DNA from: Acidobacteriota bacterium
GTDB lineage: Bacteria; Acidobacteriota; Terriglobia; Terriglobales; Acidobacteriaceae
DNA: 12,035 nt
NCBI GenBank assembly: GCA_021781255.1
Contig: JAJXXG010001063.1
Coordinates: 1-12,035, forward strand
Direction: 5' to 3'
In this document: positions 7,101 to 12,035 of the stretch, piece by piece
Position numbering within the stretch: position 1 is the first letter of the stretch
Layout: every line of letters begins with the position of its first letter
Translations under genes and position numbers: made by a program
The notes under the pieces: model-generated
Told to the model about the DNA's origin: nothing
The model's input: the letters and a program-made list of their open reading frames with translations, nothing else
The model's database searches: none

Positions 7101-8914
7101 ACGAAGGCGCAAGCCTTGGACCGAGCGTGATTCCCTACACGACACTGCCGGTCGATCAGACAGTGGCCGCGTGGACAACAGATTGTAGGGCTAGTTGTAC
7201 GGTGACTGCGGTGCGTGCGCCCGACGGGACGACGAACGCCGGGGAGATTCAGGGCACCGGGTACGCCTCGGTGGAATGGTACAACGTTACGGCGGCGATA
7301 GGAGACAGAATCTTATATGGTGCATGGGTCCGACCAGGGACCGGAGAGAAACGGCTACAAGCAGCCCCCGGAGCAAACGCTGCGCTTTACCTAAGAACAT
7401 CTGGAGCAATATCGCTTAACAGGAATGACGCCGGAGCCTACGGGATGTGGCTAGGCAACGACAAGTGGCATCCACAGGTTGCTCTGGCTACGGTTACGAC
7501 CGGAGGCGTCGGTGGTGTGCAGCTTGATCTTTATGGTGGAGGTTCAGGCCAAGGCAACCAATTCTGGAACCCTTGTATGATCTATATTCCGGCATCGGCC
7601 AATATATCGAACGACGAGATTGAGCGCTGGCGGCAAGACCTGTTGCACGGAACCTGCCCATCGAACTACACGGGCGGGACAGGCCACGCAGTGACGACTC
7701 AGCAGATCGATGCGGCGGGATTTAATATTCTCAACACGGCTACCGGGGCGGTGACACCCCTGGGATTCGGTAACCTTAGTGGAACGGCATCTATAGCACA
7801 AGGCGGCACGGGAGCAACCTCGGCAGCGGGGGCGCTGACGAACCTTGGCGCTGCCCCTCTGTCTGGAGCAGCGTTTACCGGCCTGGTTTCAGCGCCGGCA
7901 GGAGTCTTCAAGGACTCTGTGACGAATGACTGGAAGCACGTTTATAGCGGGTTTAGTGTACCCCCCGCAACTGCGGCTACGTTGAAAATCAACCTTCCAT
8001 CGTCTGTGCGCTTCAATTCTACATTTGCGACTCTGCGGATCACCATTTATAACGGAGACCCCCTGGGAGCAAACCAAGGAACTGTTGGCGAGCTTTTAGT
8101 CAGCTTTTACAATTTTAGTGGAGATACGTATGCTTTTCCTACACTTTCTTCCTATGGCGCCTTTCCATTTTCCTCTGTACGCCTAGCCGACGACGGGACG
8201 TACAACTGCATTTTGCTTGGTACAACGGCGACCAATTGGGGAACAGGCGGCGCAATACAATTTTCAATAGATGTGCTCACAGGTGACAATCTGGCCCCTG
8301 GTTGGAACACCGGTTGGAGTTCATCCTACATTACCAGTGAGACAGGAATTACCACTCTTGACACTTTTACCGTACATGGTCCAGCAGTAACAGATGGCAC
8401 AGGAACCAGCACTTCTGGACTGATAGCAGAATCCACGACCACTCCTGAGTTGCTTCAGTATGTGGCACCAACAGGCTCCGGTGCTCCTGTTAATGCAATA
8501 AGCCCGACCTTGACCACGCCGGTGTTGGGGGTGGCCAGCGCGACCAGCGTGACTGCATCTGGCGTCGTCTCGGGAACGTTCTTCACAGGAAGCGGCACAA
8601 TGACGCTGGCGACAGGAGCGGCCGCTGGAACCAGCCCATCGATTGCGTGTGCTACCAGCCACGTGTGCGATAGCGTGAGCGGAACAGTGACGCTGACGAC
8701 AGGGACGAGCCCCACGACGGGAACCTTGGCGACGCTGACTTTTCCCAGCGCGCACACGAACTACGCCAATTGCCTGGTGAGCACGCTGAGCGCAAGCGCA
8801 GTGCTCACAAGCAACACTTGGACCGAGAGCGCGACGGCAATCACGATCAAAGCAAACGCGGGGCTGACGGCCTCAACAGCCTACACCGTGAAGTACTGGT
8901 GCGGCGGGAACTAA
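1130..8914 (+). CDS. Giant exported phage-tail-fibre-like protein with beta-helix domains
   Basis: A 2594-residue protein, probably a surface or tail fibre that binds or cuts polysaccharide. Residues 1-58 look like a signal peptide: basic start with MRRW, then the hydrophobic stretch SLAAGLLAMGLAGAALTGA (39-57). A small beta domain (60-148) is followed by a fibre-repeat module with SKAYVD and DKHYVD (172-243). A pectate-lyase-3-like beginning at about 301 (SVKEFGAVCDGVTDDTNALQ) opens a beta-helix region to about 610. A glycine-rich Ig-like insert (611-684) and a second helix-like region (about 750-1090, PGADIGAKIQACVNAV) come next. Then follow a shaft-like part (to about 1390), module GGTGATT (1397-1435), a third lyase-like region (1446-1990, YADIRAYGA), a jelly-roll-like part (about 2000-2170), module GGTGATS (2221-2258) and a beta tip (2489-2594). 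No catalytic residues could be assigned. An export signal is unusual for a virion fibre, so a domesticated surface protein is possible. The reading frame is intact throughout. Confidence 0.85.
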   Translation: MGMTVMKYVWLRMRRWGSWFPILFAKSAKSVGHPTVVRSLAAGLLAMGLAGAALTGAQSVNTTTVQGTVYLANGQPGAGTLAISWPAFTTAAGQAVAADSTTVTIAPDGFVSVNLAPNVGATPAGEYYTAVYYMSDGSTSTQYWVVPAAASASLAQVQAQVMPAAQAVQTVSKAYVDQAITELTQSLLTASGGTLSGPLYLNADPTQPLQAADKHYVDVQVATAVPIAGGNMTGALSTPAVNGVEAPSEVSGQTSLQSAMIAAGTNGAMEIPPTYAGTDTFTNPNGVRVTDLRTGVAQQTARSVKEFGAVCDGVTDDTNALQAAINYANAHGVALTIPEGTCKTRTLSWHGESIGGLGKQVSALMGFPGEDVLASGPDATNMLSYTRLHDLTIYVDQSVDASCAPAEGRAAAGSCQMSRAMEGNSIFSPGGNGLTGTAGTGAGWWVGNCAIAMQAATGAGGNGLKVAEIENVEIAPTGVDPMAAQYPGAHSTHTCGMYLAQWPQWSEFQNIDVRGLNTGVAIPALPVTAPAGLTADSNRWQNVTIQATHAFTAAAGSNNVLDNVVAMAGNSSATGEPPTGLVMDLNGTAQGWTVRNAVVMPAWIAVQPALTVTAAGGAVTAVTLGTEQGLGWDAYGASVPVAFSGSCTAQATATVNVSGSIASVTVTQGGVGCSSTTTASVNAPGTWDTAAPVNLIGGQDMTFFAGNLLKGNGGYTVWNAASSASYGTQLDGGGGTLPGGGTYAALVANNKLGGAYQVDQFPGADIGAKIQACVNAVNTSYGGTCDARNFTGSLSMASNLTISTGNTAVLLPCATITTANQIVVAAGTRNVSLRGCALRGGTQASGSQGGTVFAYTGAGAMVHVGDPTYATDTPGFHMDNVAINTTGAASGAQGLIAYRTQELDLGSLYFLGNQNQTGMTLDGTGNYTGGTFLDNQLTGFGTAVNAIGHQIANSATTDWMNASTFVRLHIDCPTSGGSPISGTYGINLQQGDGNTFTGGDVEGCATALHLGPNAQNNTIVGLRNENSTSQVVADAGSAYNNWMTGGTMFTGQLTDNGTRNSFLDTFHRSFNGLNGDWYASQQDATVTNHYRLGIGTGNERGIENEYQTDYGNRWTTGLSDATAGEQFYQILDQLNNVYRLSIGQYNNGQSSTNDQTVLNSAGTGAVVLNGSNNSGTGGVIFGSGGTSATTVATISNAGNAQFTGTLQVGGTSQSTGTMTVRNNTDAEVDYNLWPGLTTSQKGSYTYKDWNGNSQWYMVKDASNNWALNSATGGLDSFKAYQSTNGGDTYIDISNSTGHIRLNYENGSGTETDIYSGPSASLDAAFQGPASIQFPGLAASSGHFCLQVDTSGYLTNTGAACGSGSGGASGTISSGNSGQIAYYTASGTTIGGISTVPLTDGGTGATTAAAALTNLGGLPLAGGTLTGALTAPAFNGPVTGNSLPLTSPYADIRAYGAVIDRATPINTAVTAAQNNCTAFPSSSGAGVACKILIPGGGPGALLGPTSTPLTQSSGGVTGVKLQGTLQLSSTLVLGGGVIEGDCGGTDDSFEYEGCTALIRGPQVGGTFGTAITTTNAAQSVTPTFTSGALANLPVGSAITIWDNTSCTGSVTRAIGPQSNGNANFYTIQCPARTDIGPQEYVTVTGCTDATYDTLSNGAAIDGVDWPLFQLSWYGPTGTAGSTTGCTITGRNWDTIESVEITGSNGTSCAAGQLCFVNTYAHPAGAQWGEVAIRQPWNEYGHTELKGVHVESWNGAAFWGEGSTGMDFEGDAFDGFGSVAMEFSSAQYQGSYMKNVVSASTPNWGSGCGETGTNNCSQISFPPSLFCDSLPSNSPSGATSGGCPQLIVNSTLYGGIFTRGNPDSPQSIAIPSMTNVVVERSNGCFLTVDPRYGLLEAPAYIDNSGVSDPADSGSGVFGGGTAYLCSTDPASFAEEIHLRSPYSFDTYNLAAVNKYWQIPYETDNADESTMTWGRNAPQGATTDGTAIDAEIRNEGASLGPSVIPYTTLPVDQTVAAWTTDCRASCTVTAVRAPDGTTNAGEIQGTGYASVEWYNVTAAIGDRILYGAWVRPGTGEKRLQAAPGANAALYLRTSGAISLNRNDAGAYGMWLGNDKWHPQVALATVTTGGVGGVQLDLYGGGSGQGNQFWNPCMIYIPASANISNDEIERWRQDLLHGTCPSNYTGGTGHAVTTQQIDAAGFNILNTATGAVTPLGFGNLSGTASIAQGGTGATSAAGALTNLGAAPLSGAAFTGLVSAPAGVFKDSVTNDWKHVYSGFSVPPATAATLKINLPSSVRFNSTFATLRITIYNGDPLGANQGTVGELLVSFYNFSGDTYAFPTLSSYGAFPFSSVRLADDGTYNCILLGTTATNWGTGGAIQFSIDVLTGDNLAPGWNTGWSSSYITSETGITTLDTFTVHGPAVTDGTGTSTSGLIAESTTTPELLQYVAPTGSGAPVNAISPTLTTPVLGVASATSVTASGVVSGTFFTGSGTMTLATGAAAGTSPSIACATSHVCDSVSGTVTLTTGTSPTTGTLATLTFPSAHTNYANCLVSTLSASAVLTSNTWTESATAITIKANAGLTASTAYTVKYWCGGN
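1643..1858 (+). other. Tail-fibre repeat module 1 within the fibre gene
   Basis: This segment encodes residues 172-243 and holds two YVD units (SKAYVDQAI and DKHYVDVQV), flanking GGTLSGPLYLNADPTQPLQA, and ends in GGNMTGALSTPAVNG. The pattern GGTLSGxLxL...DPTxPLQAADKHYVD is characteristic of many phage tail fibres, where it builds trimeric shaft segments. It marks the join between the N-terminal beta domain and the first beta-helix region. Confidence 0.75.
5318..5434 (+). other. Tail-fibre repeat module 2 within the fibre gene
   Basis: This segment encodes residues 1397-1435. It starts with LTDGGTGATTAAAALTNLGG and continues with PLAGGTLTGALTAPAFNG. The GGTGATTAAxALTNLG string is a hallmark of tail fibres such as lambda-type side-tail fibres. 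It precedes the third lyase-like region and appears to act as a linker at which fibre modules have been joined. Confidence 0.8.
7790..7903 (+). other. Tail-fibre repeat module 3 within the fibre gene
   Basis: This segment encodes residues 2221-2258 with the same layout as module 2: GGTGATSAAGALTNLG followed by APLSGAAFTGLVSAPAG. It separates the jelly-roll-like part from the C-terminal domains. The shared order of modules 2 and 3 (GGTGAT repeat, then an L/F-TG-L/A-xAPA unit) points to duplication of a linker or recombination at it. Confidence 0.8.
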
Positions 8915-8936
8915 TGCATTTCTCCATCTACTGCAT

Positions 8937-8983
8937 CTTGAGAGCCGGTGCGCTCAAGTTGCGATTCTCTCAAGAAATCGCAA
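8937..8983 (+). promoter_or_regulatory. Pseudoknot-like leader between fibre and terminase
   Basis: TTGCGATT (8959-8966) and AATCGCAA (8976-8983) form a perfect eight-base hairpin with a nine-base loop. Eight of those loop bases (8967-8974, CTCTCAAG) are the exact complement of CTTGAGAG at 8937-8944, so an H-type pseudoknot can form. A competing hairpin CTTGAG (8937-8942)/CTCAAG (8952-8957) is also possible. The element lies 22 bases after the fibre stop and about 105 bases before the terminase start. It could act as an attenuator, an RNA-stability element or a protein-binding site; no T run follows, so it is not a simple terminator. Confidence 0.5.
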
Positions 8984-9088
8984 TCTGGCGCGATGTCGTA
9001 AGGGCTATATCTGAAGGAGAAATACCGCAGAGGCTGTGGTCCGGCCTCGCGCAGGGGCGGAGTGAGAGTGCGTTCGGCCCGGGGGCAC

Positions 9089-9409
9089 ATGAAAACGAGA
9101 GAAGAAAGCGCCCTGCAGGCGCGGGACTTGAAGGTGCGCCTGGATCTGGACCCGGAAGAGATGGACCGGGAGGAGCTGGAACGTTGGGGGAGGATCCTGG
9201 ACCAGCATCCTGCGATGCTGCGCGGGCGCACGCCGGGGATAGCGCTGGCGGAAAAGCTGTTGGTGGTGAGGACGCGCGAGGGTCAGCCGAAAAAGCTCAA
9301 GGCGAACGAGGTGCAGAAGGCCTTTGAGCAGCGGCGGGGTGCGAGAAATATTGTGCTGAAAGCGCGGCAGATGGGGCTAACGACGTGGGTGGCGGCGCGT
9401 TTTTTTTGA
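9089..9409 (+). CDS. Phage terminase large subunit, N-terminal fragment (frame broken)
   Basis: 106 residues forming the front of a DNA-packaging motor ATPase. After a charged helical start (EEMDREELERWGRIL), residues of about 75-99 read EVQKAFEQRRGARNIVLKARQMGLTT. KARQMGLTT (91-99) is the terminase form of Walker A, with an upstream adenine-contacting region. The frame then reads WVAARFF and meets TGA at 9407-9409, although the homologous continuation lies immediately downstream in the -1 frame. The ATG at 9089 has GGGGG about four bases upstream; a GTG at 9062 is an in-frame alternative adding nine residues. Joined to the next entry with one extra T, the product would be 516 residues, a usual size for this family. 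The fragment alone could not package DNA. Confidence 0.8.
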   Translation: MKTREESALQARDLKVRLDLDPEEMDREELERWGRILDQHPAMLRGRTPGIALAEKLLVVRTREGQPKKLKANEVQKAFEQRRGARNIVLKARQMGLTTWVAARFF

Positions 9410-10638
9410 AGACCATTACGCGGCCGGGGACGCTGACGCTGGAGGTGGCACATACGCAGGAGGCGGCGGAGGAGATATTCAGGATGGTGCACCGCTTTGT
9501 TGACTGGCTGCCTGACAGTCTGCGGAATGGGCCGCTGAGGACGTCGCGAGCCAATGTGCGGCAGATCGTGTTTCCCAAGATTGATGCGCAGTACCGCGTA
9601 GTGAGCGCGGCAGACCGGAACGCAGGACGTGGATTGACGGTGCAAAATCTGCATTGCTCAGAGCTGGCTCGCTGGCCGGGGGACGCGAGTGAGACGCTGG
9701 CGGGATTGCGCGCGGCGATGGCGCCGGGAGCCGAGCTGATTCTGGAGTCGACGCCGCAGGGGGTGGGCGGGTGCTTCCACGAGGAGTGGGTGAAGGCTGG
9801 TGAGACGGGAACGGTGCGGCATTTTTTCCCGTGGTGGATGGAGCGGCGATACCGGTCGGAAGCGGTGGACGCAGCGAGCCTGACACGGGAAGAGCACGGC
9901 CTAATGGAGAAGCATGGGCTGAAGCCGGAGCAGATTGGCTACCGGCGGCAGATCAGAGCGGATTTTCGCGGATTGACCGCGCAGGAGTATGCCGAAAACG
10001 AAGAGAGCTGCTTTTTAGCCAGCGGGGAAAGCGTGTTTGAACTGGCGGCGGTGGAGGCACGCCTGCAGACCACGCCGGAGCCGGTCGAGCGGCGAAAGAA
10101 TGGCGAGCTCGAGATTTGGCTGCCGCCGGTGAAGGGCAAAGAGTATTTGGTGGCCGTGGATCCGGCAGGCGGCGGAAGTGACGGCGACTACTCTGCTGCG
10201 CAGGTGCTGGAGCTCTTTACTGGGCTGCAATGCGCGGAGTTCGCAGGCCACGTGGGAGGGCTGGAACTGGCGCGGCAAGTGACGGAACTGGCGACGGAGT
10301 ACAACGGGGCGTGGCTGGTGGTGGAGCGGAACAACCACGGCAGCGGCGTGCTGGCGCTGGCAGAGACAGCCTGCAAGTACGGAAGAATTTACCGGCAGAG
10401 TGGACAGGCGGGCTGGCTGACAACGAGCGTCAGCCGGCCGGCGATGCTCGGTCGGCTGGACGCGGCTCTGGTGGAGGAGCCAGAGCGGTTCCAGAGCCGG
10501 CGGCTGCTGGGCGAGTGCCGGAGCTTTGTGCGGCTGGCGAACGGGAACTCGGGCGCACGAGCAGGGACGCACGACGACCGGGTGATGGCCATGGCGATTG
10601 GCCTCGCCGCGAGGGCGGAGCTACTGGGAAAGAAATGA
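9385..10638 (+). CDS. Phage terminase large subunit, C-terminal part (ATPase rest and nuclease)
   Basis: 417 codons counted from a GTG at 9385; true homology begins at about 9406 (LKTITRPGTLTLEVAHT). The Walker B-type segment VQNLHCSELARW carries the acidic pair position S92-E93. The coupling motif STPQGVGG lies at 122-129. The C-terminal RNase H-like nuclease has its three acidic sites: D259 in YLVAVDPAGGGSDGD, E314 in WLVVERNNHGSG, and D397/D398 in THDDRVMAMAIG. All active-site motifs of a headful or cos-type packaging enzyme are therefore kept, apart from Walker A, which sits in the other frame just upstream. In the cell it would cut concatemeric phage DNA and pump it into proheads. No portal or capsid gene lies nearby. 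Selection on the nuclease motifs suggests the break is recent, programmed or an artefact. Confidence 0.85.
   Translation: MGGGAFFLKTITRPGTLTLEVAHTQEAAEEIFRMVHRFVDWLPDSLRNGPLRTSRANVRQIVFPKIDAQYRVVSAADRNAGRGLTVQNLHCSELARWPGDASETLAGLRAAMAPGAELILESTPQGVGGCFHEEWVKAGETGTVRHFFPWWMERRYRSEAVDAASLTREEHGLMEKHGLKPEQIGYRRQIRADFRGLTAQEYAENEESCFLASGESVFELAAVEARLQTTPEPVERRKNGELEIWLPPVKGKEYLVAVDPAGGGSDGDYSAAQVLELFTGLQCAEFAGHVGGLELARQVTELATEYNGAWLVVERNNHGSGVLALAETACKYGRIYRQSGQAGWLTTSVSRPAMLGRLDAALVEEPERFQSRRLLGECRSFVRLANGNSGARAGTHDDRVMAMAIGLAARAELLGKK
9399..9409 (+). other. T8 slippery site and frame break in the terminase gene
   Basis: Eight T residues (9400-9407) are followed by GA, giving the codons CGT TTT TTT TGA. 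Read as T_TTT_TTT this is a canonical -1 slippery heptamer in the correct phase with the stop directly behind it. Slipping back one base gives RFFLKTI, which continues the terminase exactly. Transcriptional slippage on the T run would have the same effect, and so would a single missing T from mutation or a base-calling error. No strong downstream stimulatory hairpin was recognised. Confidence 0.8.
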
Positions 10639-10639
10639 A

Positions 10640-10758
10640 GCTTTTAGCTATCAGCTCTTAGCTCTCAGCTCGTCCGTGCCAAGTGAGATCCCTCATTTAC
10701 CCAGAGCAGTCCAGGCACACACAAAGAGCTAATGGCTAATGGCTAAGAGCTGGAAGCT
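10640..10758. repeat. Degenerate TAGC-rich inverted repeat
   Basis: The left arm (10640-10671) is built from AGCTATCAGCTCTTAGCT-like units and the right arm (10723-10758) from GGCTAATGGCTAAGAGCTGG-like units. The best exact pairing is CAGCTCTTAG (10652-10661) with CTAAGAGCTG (10743-10752). The centre contains a smaller AAGTGAG/CTCATTT hairpin with one wobble, and a GTGCC/GGCAC pair (10676-10680 and 10714-10718). It begins one base after the terminase stop, so it may serve as a transcript end or mark the block boundary. It looks like a simple-sequence intergenic repeat, not an insertion sequence. Confidence 0.65.
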
Positions 10759-10767
10759 GCCTTGCAA

Positions 10768-10796
10768 TTGCACAACCCGGCGAATCCCCCTACAAT
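10768..10796 (+). promoter_or_regulatory. Sigma70-type promoter of rpmE
   Basis: TTGCAC (10768-10773) and TACAAT (10791-10796) are separated by exactly 17 bases and match the housekeeping consensus TTGACA/TATAAT in four and five positions. Transcription would start near 10803, leaving a leader of about 30 bases before the rpmE ATG. It separates rpmE from the phage-like block upstream, showing that rpmE does not rely on that block for transcription. Confidence 0.75.
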
Positions 10797-10834
10797 ATTG
10801 AAAGAGAAGAATTGCAGGAAAGGTCTGTCTTTAG

Positions 10835-11071
10835 ATGCCGAAGGAAAAGATTCATCCCAATTACGCCGCGGTGCGTGTGATGTGCGCCTGCGGAAACAAT
10901 TTTGAAACGCGGTCGACGCACAAGGGCGACATTCACGTGGAAATCTGCTCGGTCTGCCATCCGTTCTTTACCGGGAAGCAGAGGCTGGTGGATACGGCAG
11001 GACGCGTGGAGCGGTTCCGGCGGAAGTATGCCAAGAGCGACAAGGCGATAGCAGCCGCGGCGGCCAAGTAA
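10835..11071 (+). CDS. 50S ribosomal protein L31 (zinc-binding type)
   Basis: A 78-residue ribosomal protein at the central protuberance, bridging the large and small subunits. It has the family opening [10 protein letters not shown] and the metal-binding cysteines C17 and C19 (CACGN) and C38 and C41 (CSVCHPF). It is therefore the C+ zinc form, not the zinc-free paralogue. The motifs [23 protein letters not shown] and [14 protein letters not shown] are classic L31. An alanine- and lysine-rich tail ([11 protein letters not shown]) extends slightly past the core. AGGAAAGG (10816-10823) is the likely ribosome-binding site, 11 bases before the ATG, which is a little long. Its own promoter sits just upstream and a palindrome follows. 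The length is normal for the family. Confidence 0.97.
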   Translation: MPKEKIHPNYAAVRVMCACGNNFETRSTHKGDIHVEICSVCHPFFTGKQRLVDTAGRVERFRRKYAKSDKAIAAAAAK

Positions 11072-11097
11072 CCGGCTGCGACGGGTTTCACGAGTGG

Positions 11098-11117
11098 GCC
11101 TCCGCCGCGGCGGAGGC
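11098..11117. terminator. Perfect 20-base GC palindrome after rpmE
   Basis: GCCTCCGCCG at 11098-11107 is the exact reverse complement of CGGCGGAGGC at 11108-11117, making a very stable hairpin 27 bases after the rpmE stop. It is followed by TTACGTTTG, a broken T tract, so termination would be weak or partial. It may act as an attenuator that lowers read-through into the dihydrouridine synthase gene 24 bases later, or protect the 3' end of the rpmE message. Confidence 0.55.
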
Positions 11118-11141
11118 TTACGTTTGTCCGGGGCACGTGCG

Positions 11142-12035
11142 ATGGCAGGACGCGGTTTCACCGTGAAGAAGAACTGGGACAATCCGGTGGAGCACCAGAT
11201 GCCTGCGGAGGGGCGGGTTCCGGCCCAGGTGCGCCTGGGCGCGGCGGTGGTGCGGCCGGCGACGGTGCTGGCGCCCATGGCAGGAGTCACGGATACGGTC
11301 TTCCGGCGGTTCATTCGGCACGCGAGTGTGTTTACGAGTGATCAGGTTTCAGGTGTCGGGGGTCAGGAAACAGAAATCGCGCAGATTGAGGCAGCGGTAA
11401 CGAATGCGCAGTCGGGCTGCGGGCTGTTAATGACGGAGTTCACGTCGGCCGATGGGCTGGCGCGCATGCGCGAGGCGAAGCGGCGCCGCTATCTGACGTT
11501 TTACGACGATGAGCATCCCATCGGGGCGCAACTGTTCGGATCGAATCCCGTAACGCTGGCCGAAGCGGCACGCATCGTAGAGGAGACGGGCTTCGATTTG
11601 GTTGACCTGAACCTGGGCTGCCCTGCAAAGCGTGTGGTGGGATCGAACGGGGGGTCGGGCCTGCTGCGCGATCTGCCACGGATCGGAGAGATTTTTCGCG
11701 CCATTCGCAAGGCGGTGACGATTCCCTTCACCGTTAAGTTCCGCATGGGCTGGAACGAAACCGAGATTGTGTGCGTGGAGCTGGCGCGGATGGCCGAAGC
11801 TGAGGGGCTCGACGGCGTGGCGCTGCATGCGCGCACGCGCGAGCAGGGCTACAGCGGGCAGGCGCAGTGGGGTTGGATTGGCGCGGTGAAGCAGGCCGTG
11901 GGGATTCCAGTGATCGGGAACGGGGATATTCGCACGCCGGAGGACGCGGCGGCAATGGTGGCCGAGACAGGTTGCCACGCGGTGATGATTGGGCGCGCAG
12001 CGCCGGCGAATCCGTGGATCTCCAGGCAAATTGCC
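11142..12035 (+). CDS. tRNA-dihydrouridine synthase (DusB/nifR3 family), 3' end outside the window
   Basis: 298 codons are visible and the frame stays open to the window edge. The enzyme uses FMN and NADPH to reduce uridines in the D-loop of tRNA. FMN-barrel motifs appear in order: LAPMAGVTDTVFRRF (43-57), GAQLFGSNP (128-136), DLNLGCPAKRVV (155-166, catalytic Cys160), TVKFRMGW (197-204), ALHARTREQGYSG (227-239), IGNGDI (258-263) and MIGRAAPANPW (282-292). The ATG at 11142 has GTCCGGGG about eight bases upstream. A stretch of about 30 residues (60-92, HASVFTSDQVSGVGGQETEI...) separates the first motif from LLMTEFTSADGL and is longer than in classical DusB. Part of it is encoded by repeat-like DNA. 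Only the C-terminal helical tRNA-binding domain is missing, lying beyond the window. Confidence 0.95.
   Translation, partial: MAGRGFTVKKNWDNPVEHQMPAEGRVPAQVRLGAAVVRPATVLAPMAGVTDTVFRRFIRHASVFTSDQVSGVGGQETEIAQIEAAVTNAQSGCGLLMTEFTSADGLARMREAKRRRYLTFYDDEHPIGAQLFGSNPVTLAEAARIVEETGFDLVDLNLGCPAKRVVGSNGGSGLLRDLPRIGEIFRAIRKAVTIPFTVKFRMGWNETEIVCVELARMAEAEGLDGVALHARTREQGYSGQAQWGWIGAVKQAVGIPVIGNGDIRTPEDAAAMVAETGCHAVMIGRAAPANPWISRQIA
11341..11370 (+). repeat. TCAGG simple repeat inside the dus coding frame
   Basis: The bases contain TCAGG at 11342-11346, 11349-11353 and 11363-11367 with GTGTCGGGG between, a pattern like short intergenic simple repeats. It is ten codons long, in frame, and encodes part of DQVSGVGGQETE within the extended loop between the first FMN motif and MTEFTSADGL. 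It looks like a tolerated in-frame expansion or insertion; this is inference from base pattern alone. Confidence 0.45.

Noticed and set aside
9014..9019. Strong Shine-Dalgarno-like AAGGAG before the terminase
   Set aside because: No ATG, GTG or TTG lies at a usable distance in any frame that leads to a plausible protein; the terminase start at 9089 is too far away.
8770..9327. 185-codon + strand frame spanning the fibre end and the terminase start, including an ATG overlapping the fibre stop (TAATG)
   Set aside because: Its second half is only the out-of-frame reading of the terminase and is low-complexity. No family resemblance was seen in the gap part.
1..12035. CRISPR arrays, tRNA or rRNA genes and insertion sequences
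   Set aside because: No regularly spaced direct repeats, no cloverleaf or 3' CCA ends and no transposase motifs were seen on either strand.

Overview
The window looks like part of a high-GC bacterial chromosome, most likely an acidobacterium of the Terriglobia/Acidobacteriaceae type. This is an inference from three things: the GC-rich coding bias, the style of the giant beta-rich fibre protein (its VNTTTVQGTVYLANGQ-like opening is familiar to me from that group), and short TTAGCG/TAGC-type intergenic repeats. No rRNA, tRNA, CRISPR array or recognisable transposase or integrase was found.

Layout, all genes on the + strand. Positions 1-450 hold no convincing gene, but do contain a good intrinsic terminator (148-184) and a 10-bp long-range inverted repeat (238-287). 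A small, very lysine-rich protein of unknown function follows (451-951). Next is one enormous gene (1130-8914, 2594 aa) for a predicted exported phage-tail-fibre-like protein. It has three tail-fibre repeat modules, three pectate-lyase/beta-helix-like regions, a jelly-roll-like part and a C-terminal beta tip. A structured 174-base gap leads to a phage terminase large subunit (9089-10638). Its ATPase and nuclease motifs are all present, but it is split by a one-base frame change at a run of eight T residues directly after Walker A. A decayed TAGC-rich inverted repeat (10640-10758) closes this phage-like block.

The right end is ordinary housekeeping DNA. A sigma70-type promoter (TTGCAC-17-TACAAT) drives rpmE (zinc-type ribosomal protein L31). 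A GC-rich perfect palindrome follows, and then a tRNA-dihydrouridine synthase gene that runs off the window and carries an in-frame stretch resembling an intergenic repeat.

The main point of interest is a compact phage-derived set (small basic protein, giant exported fibre, terminase) with no portal, capsid, protease or integrase in view, next to translation genes. It may be a degraded prophage edge or a domesticated fibre locus; the window alone cannot decide. The frameshift at a slippery sequence and the pseudoknot-like leader before the terminase are the two specific signals most worth testing.
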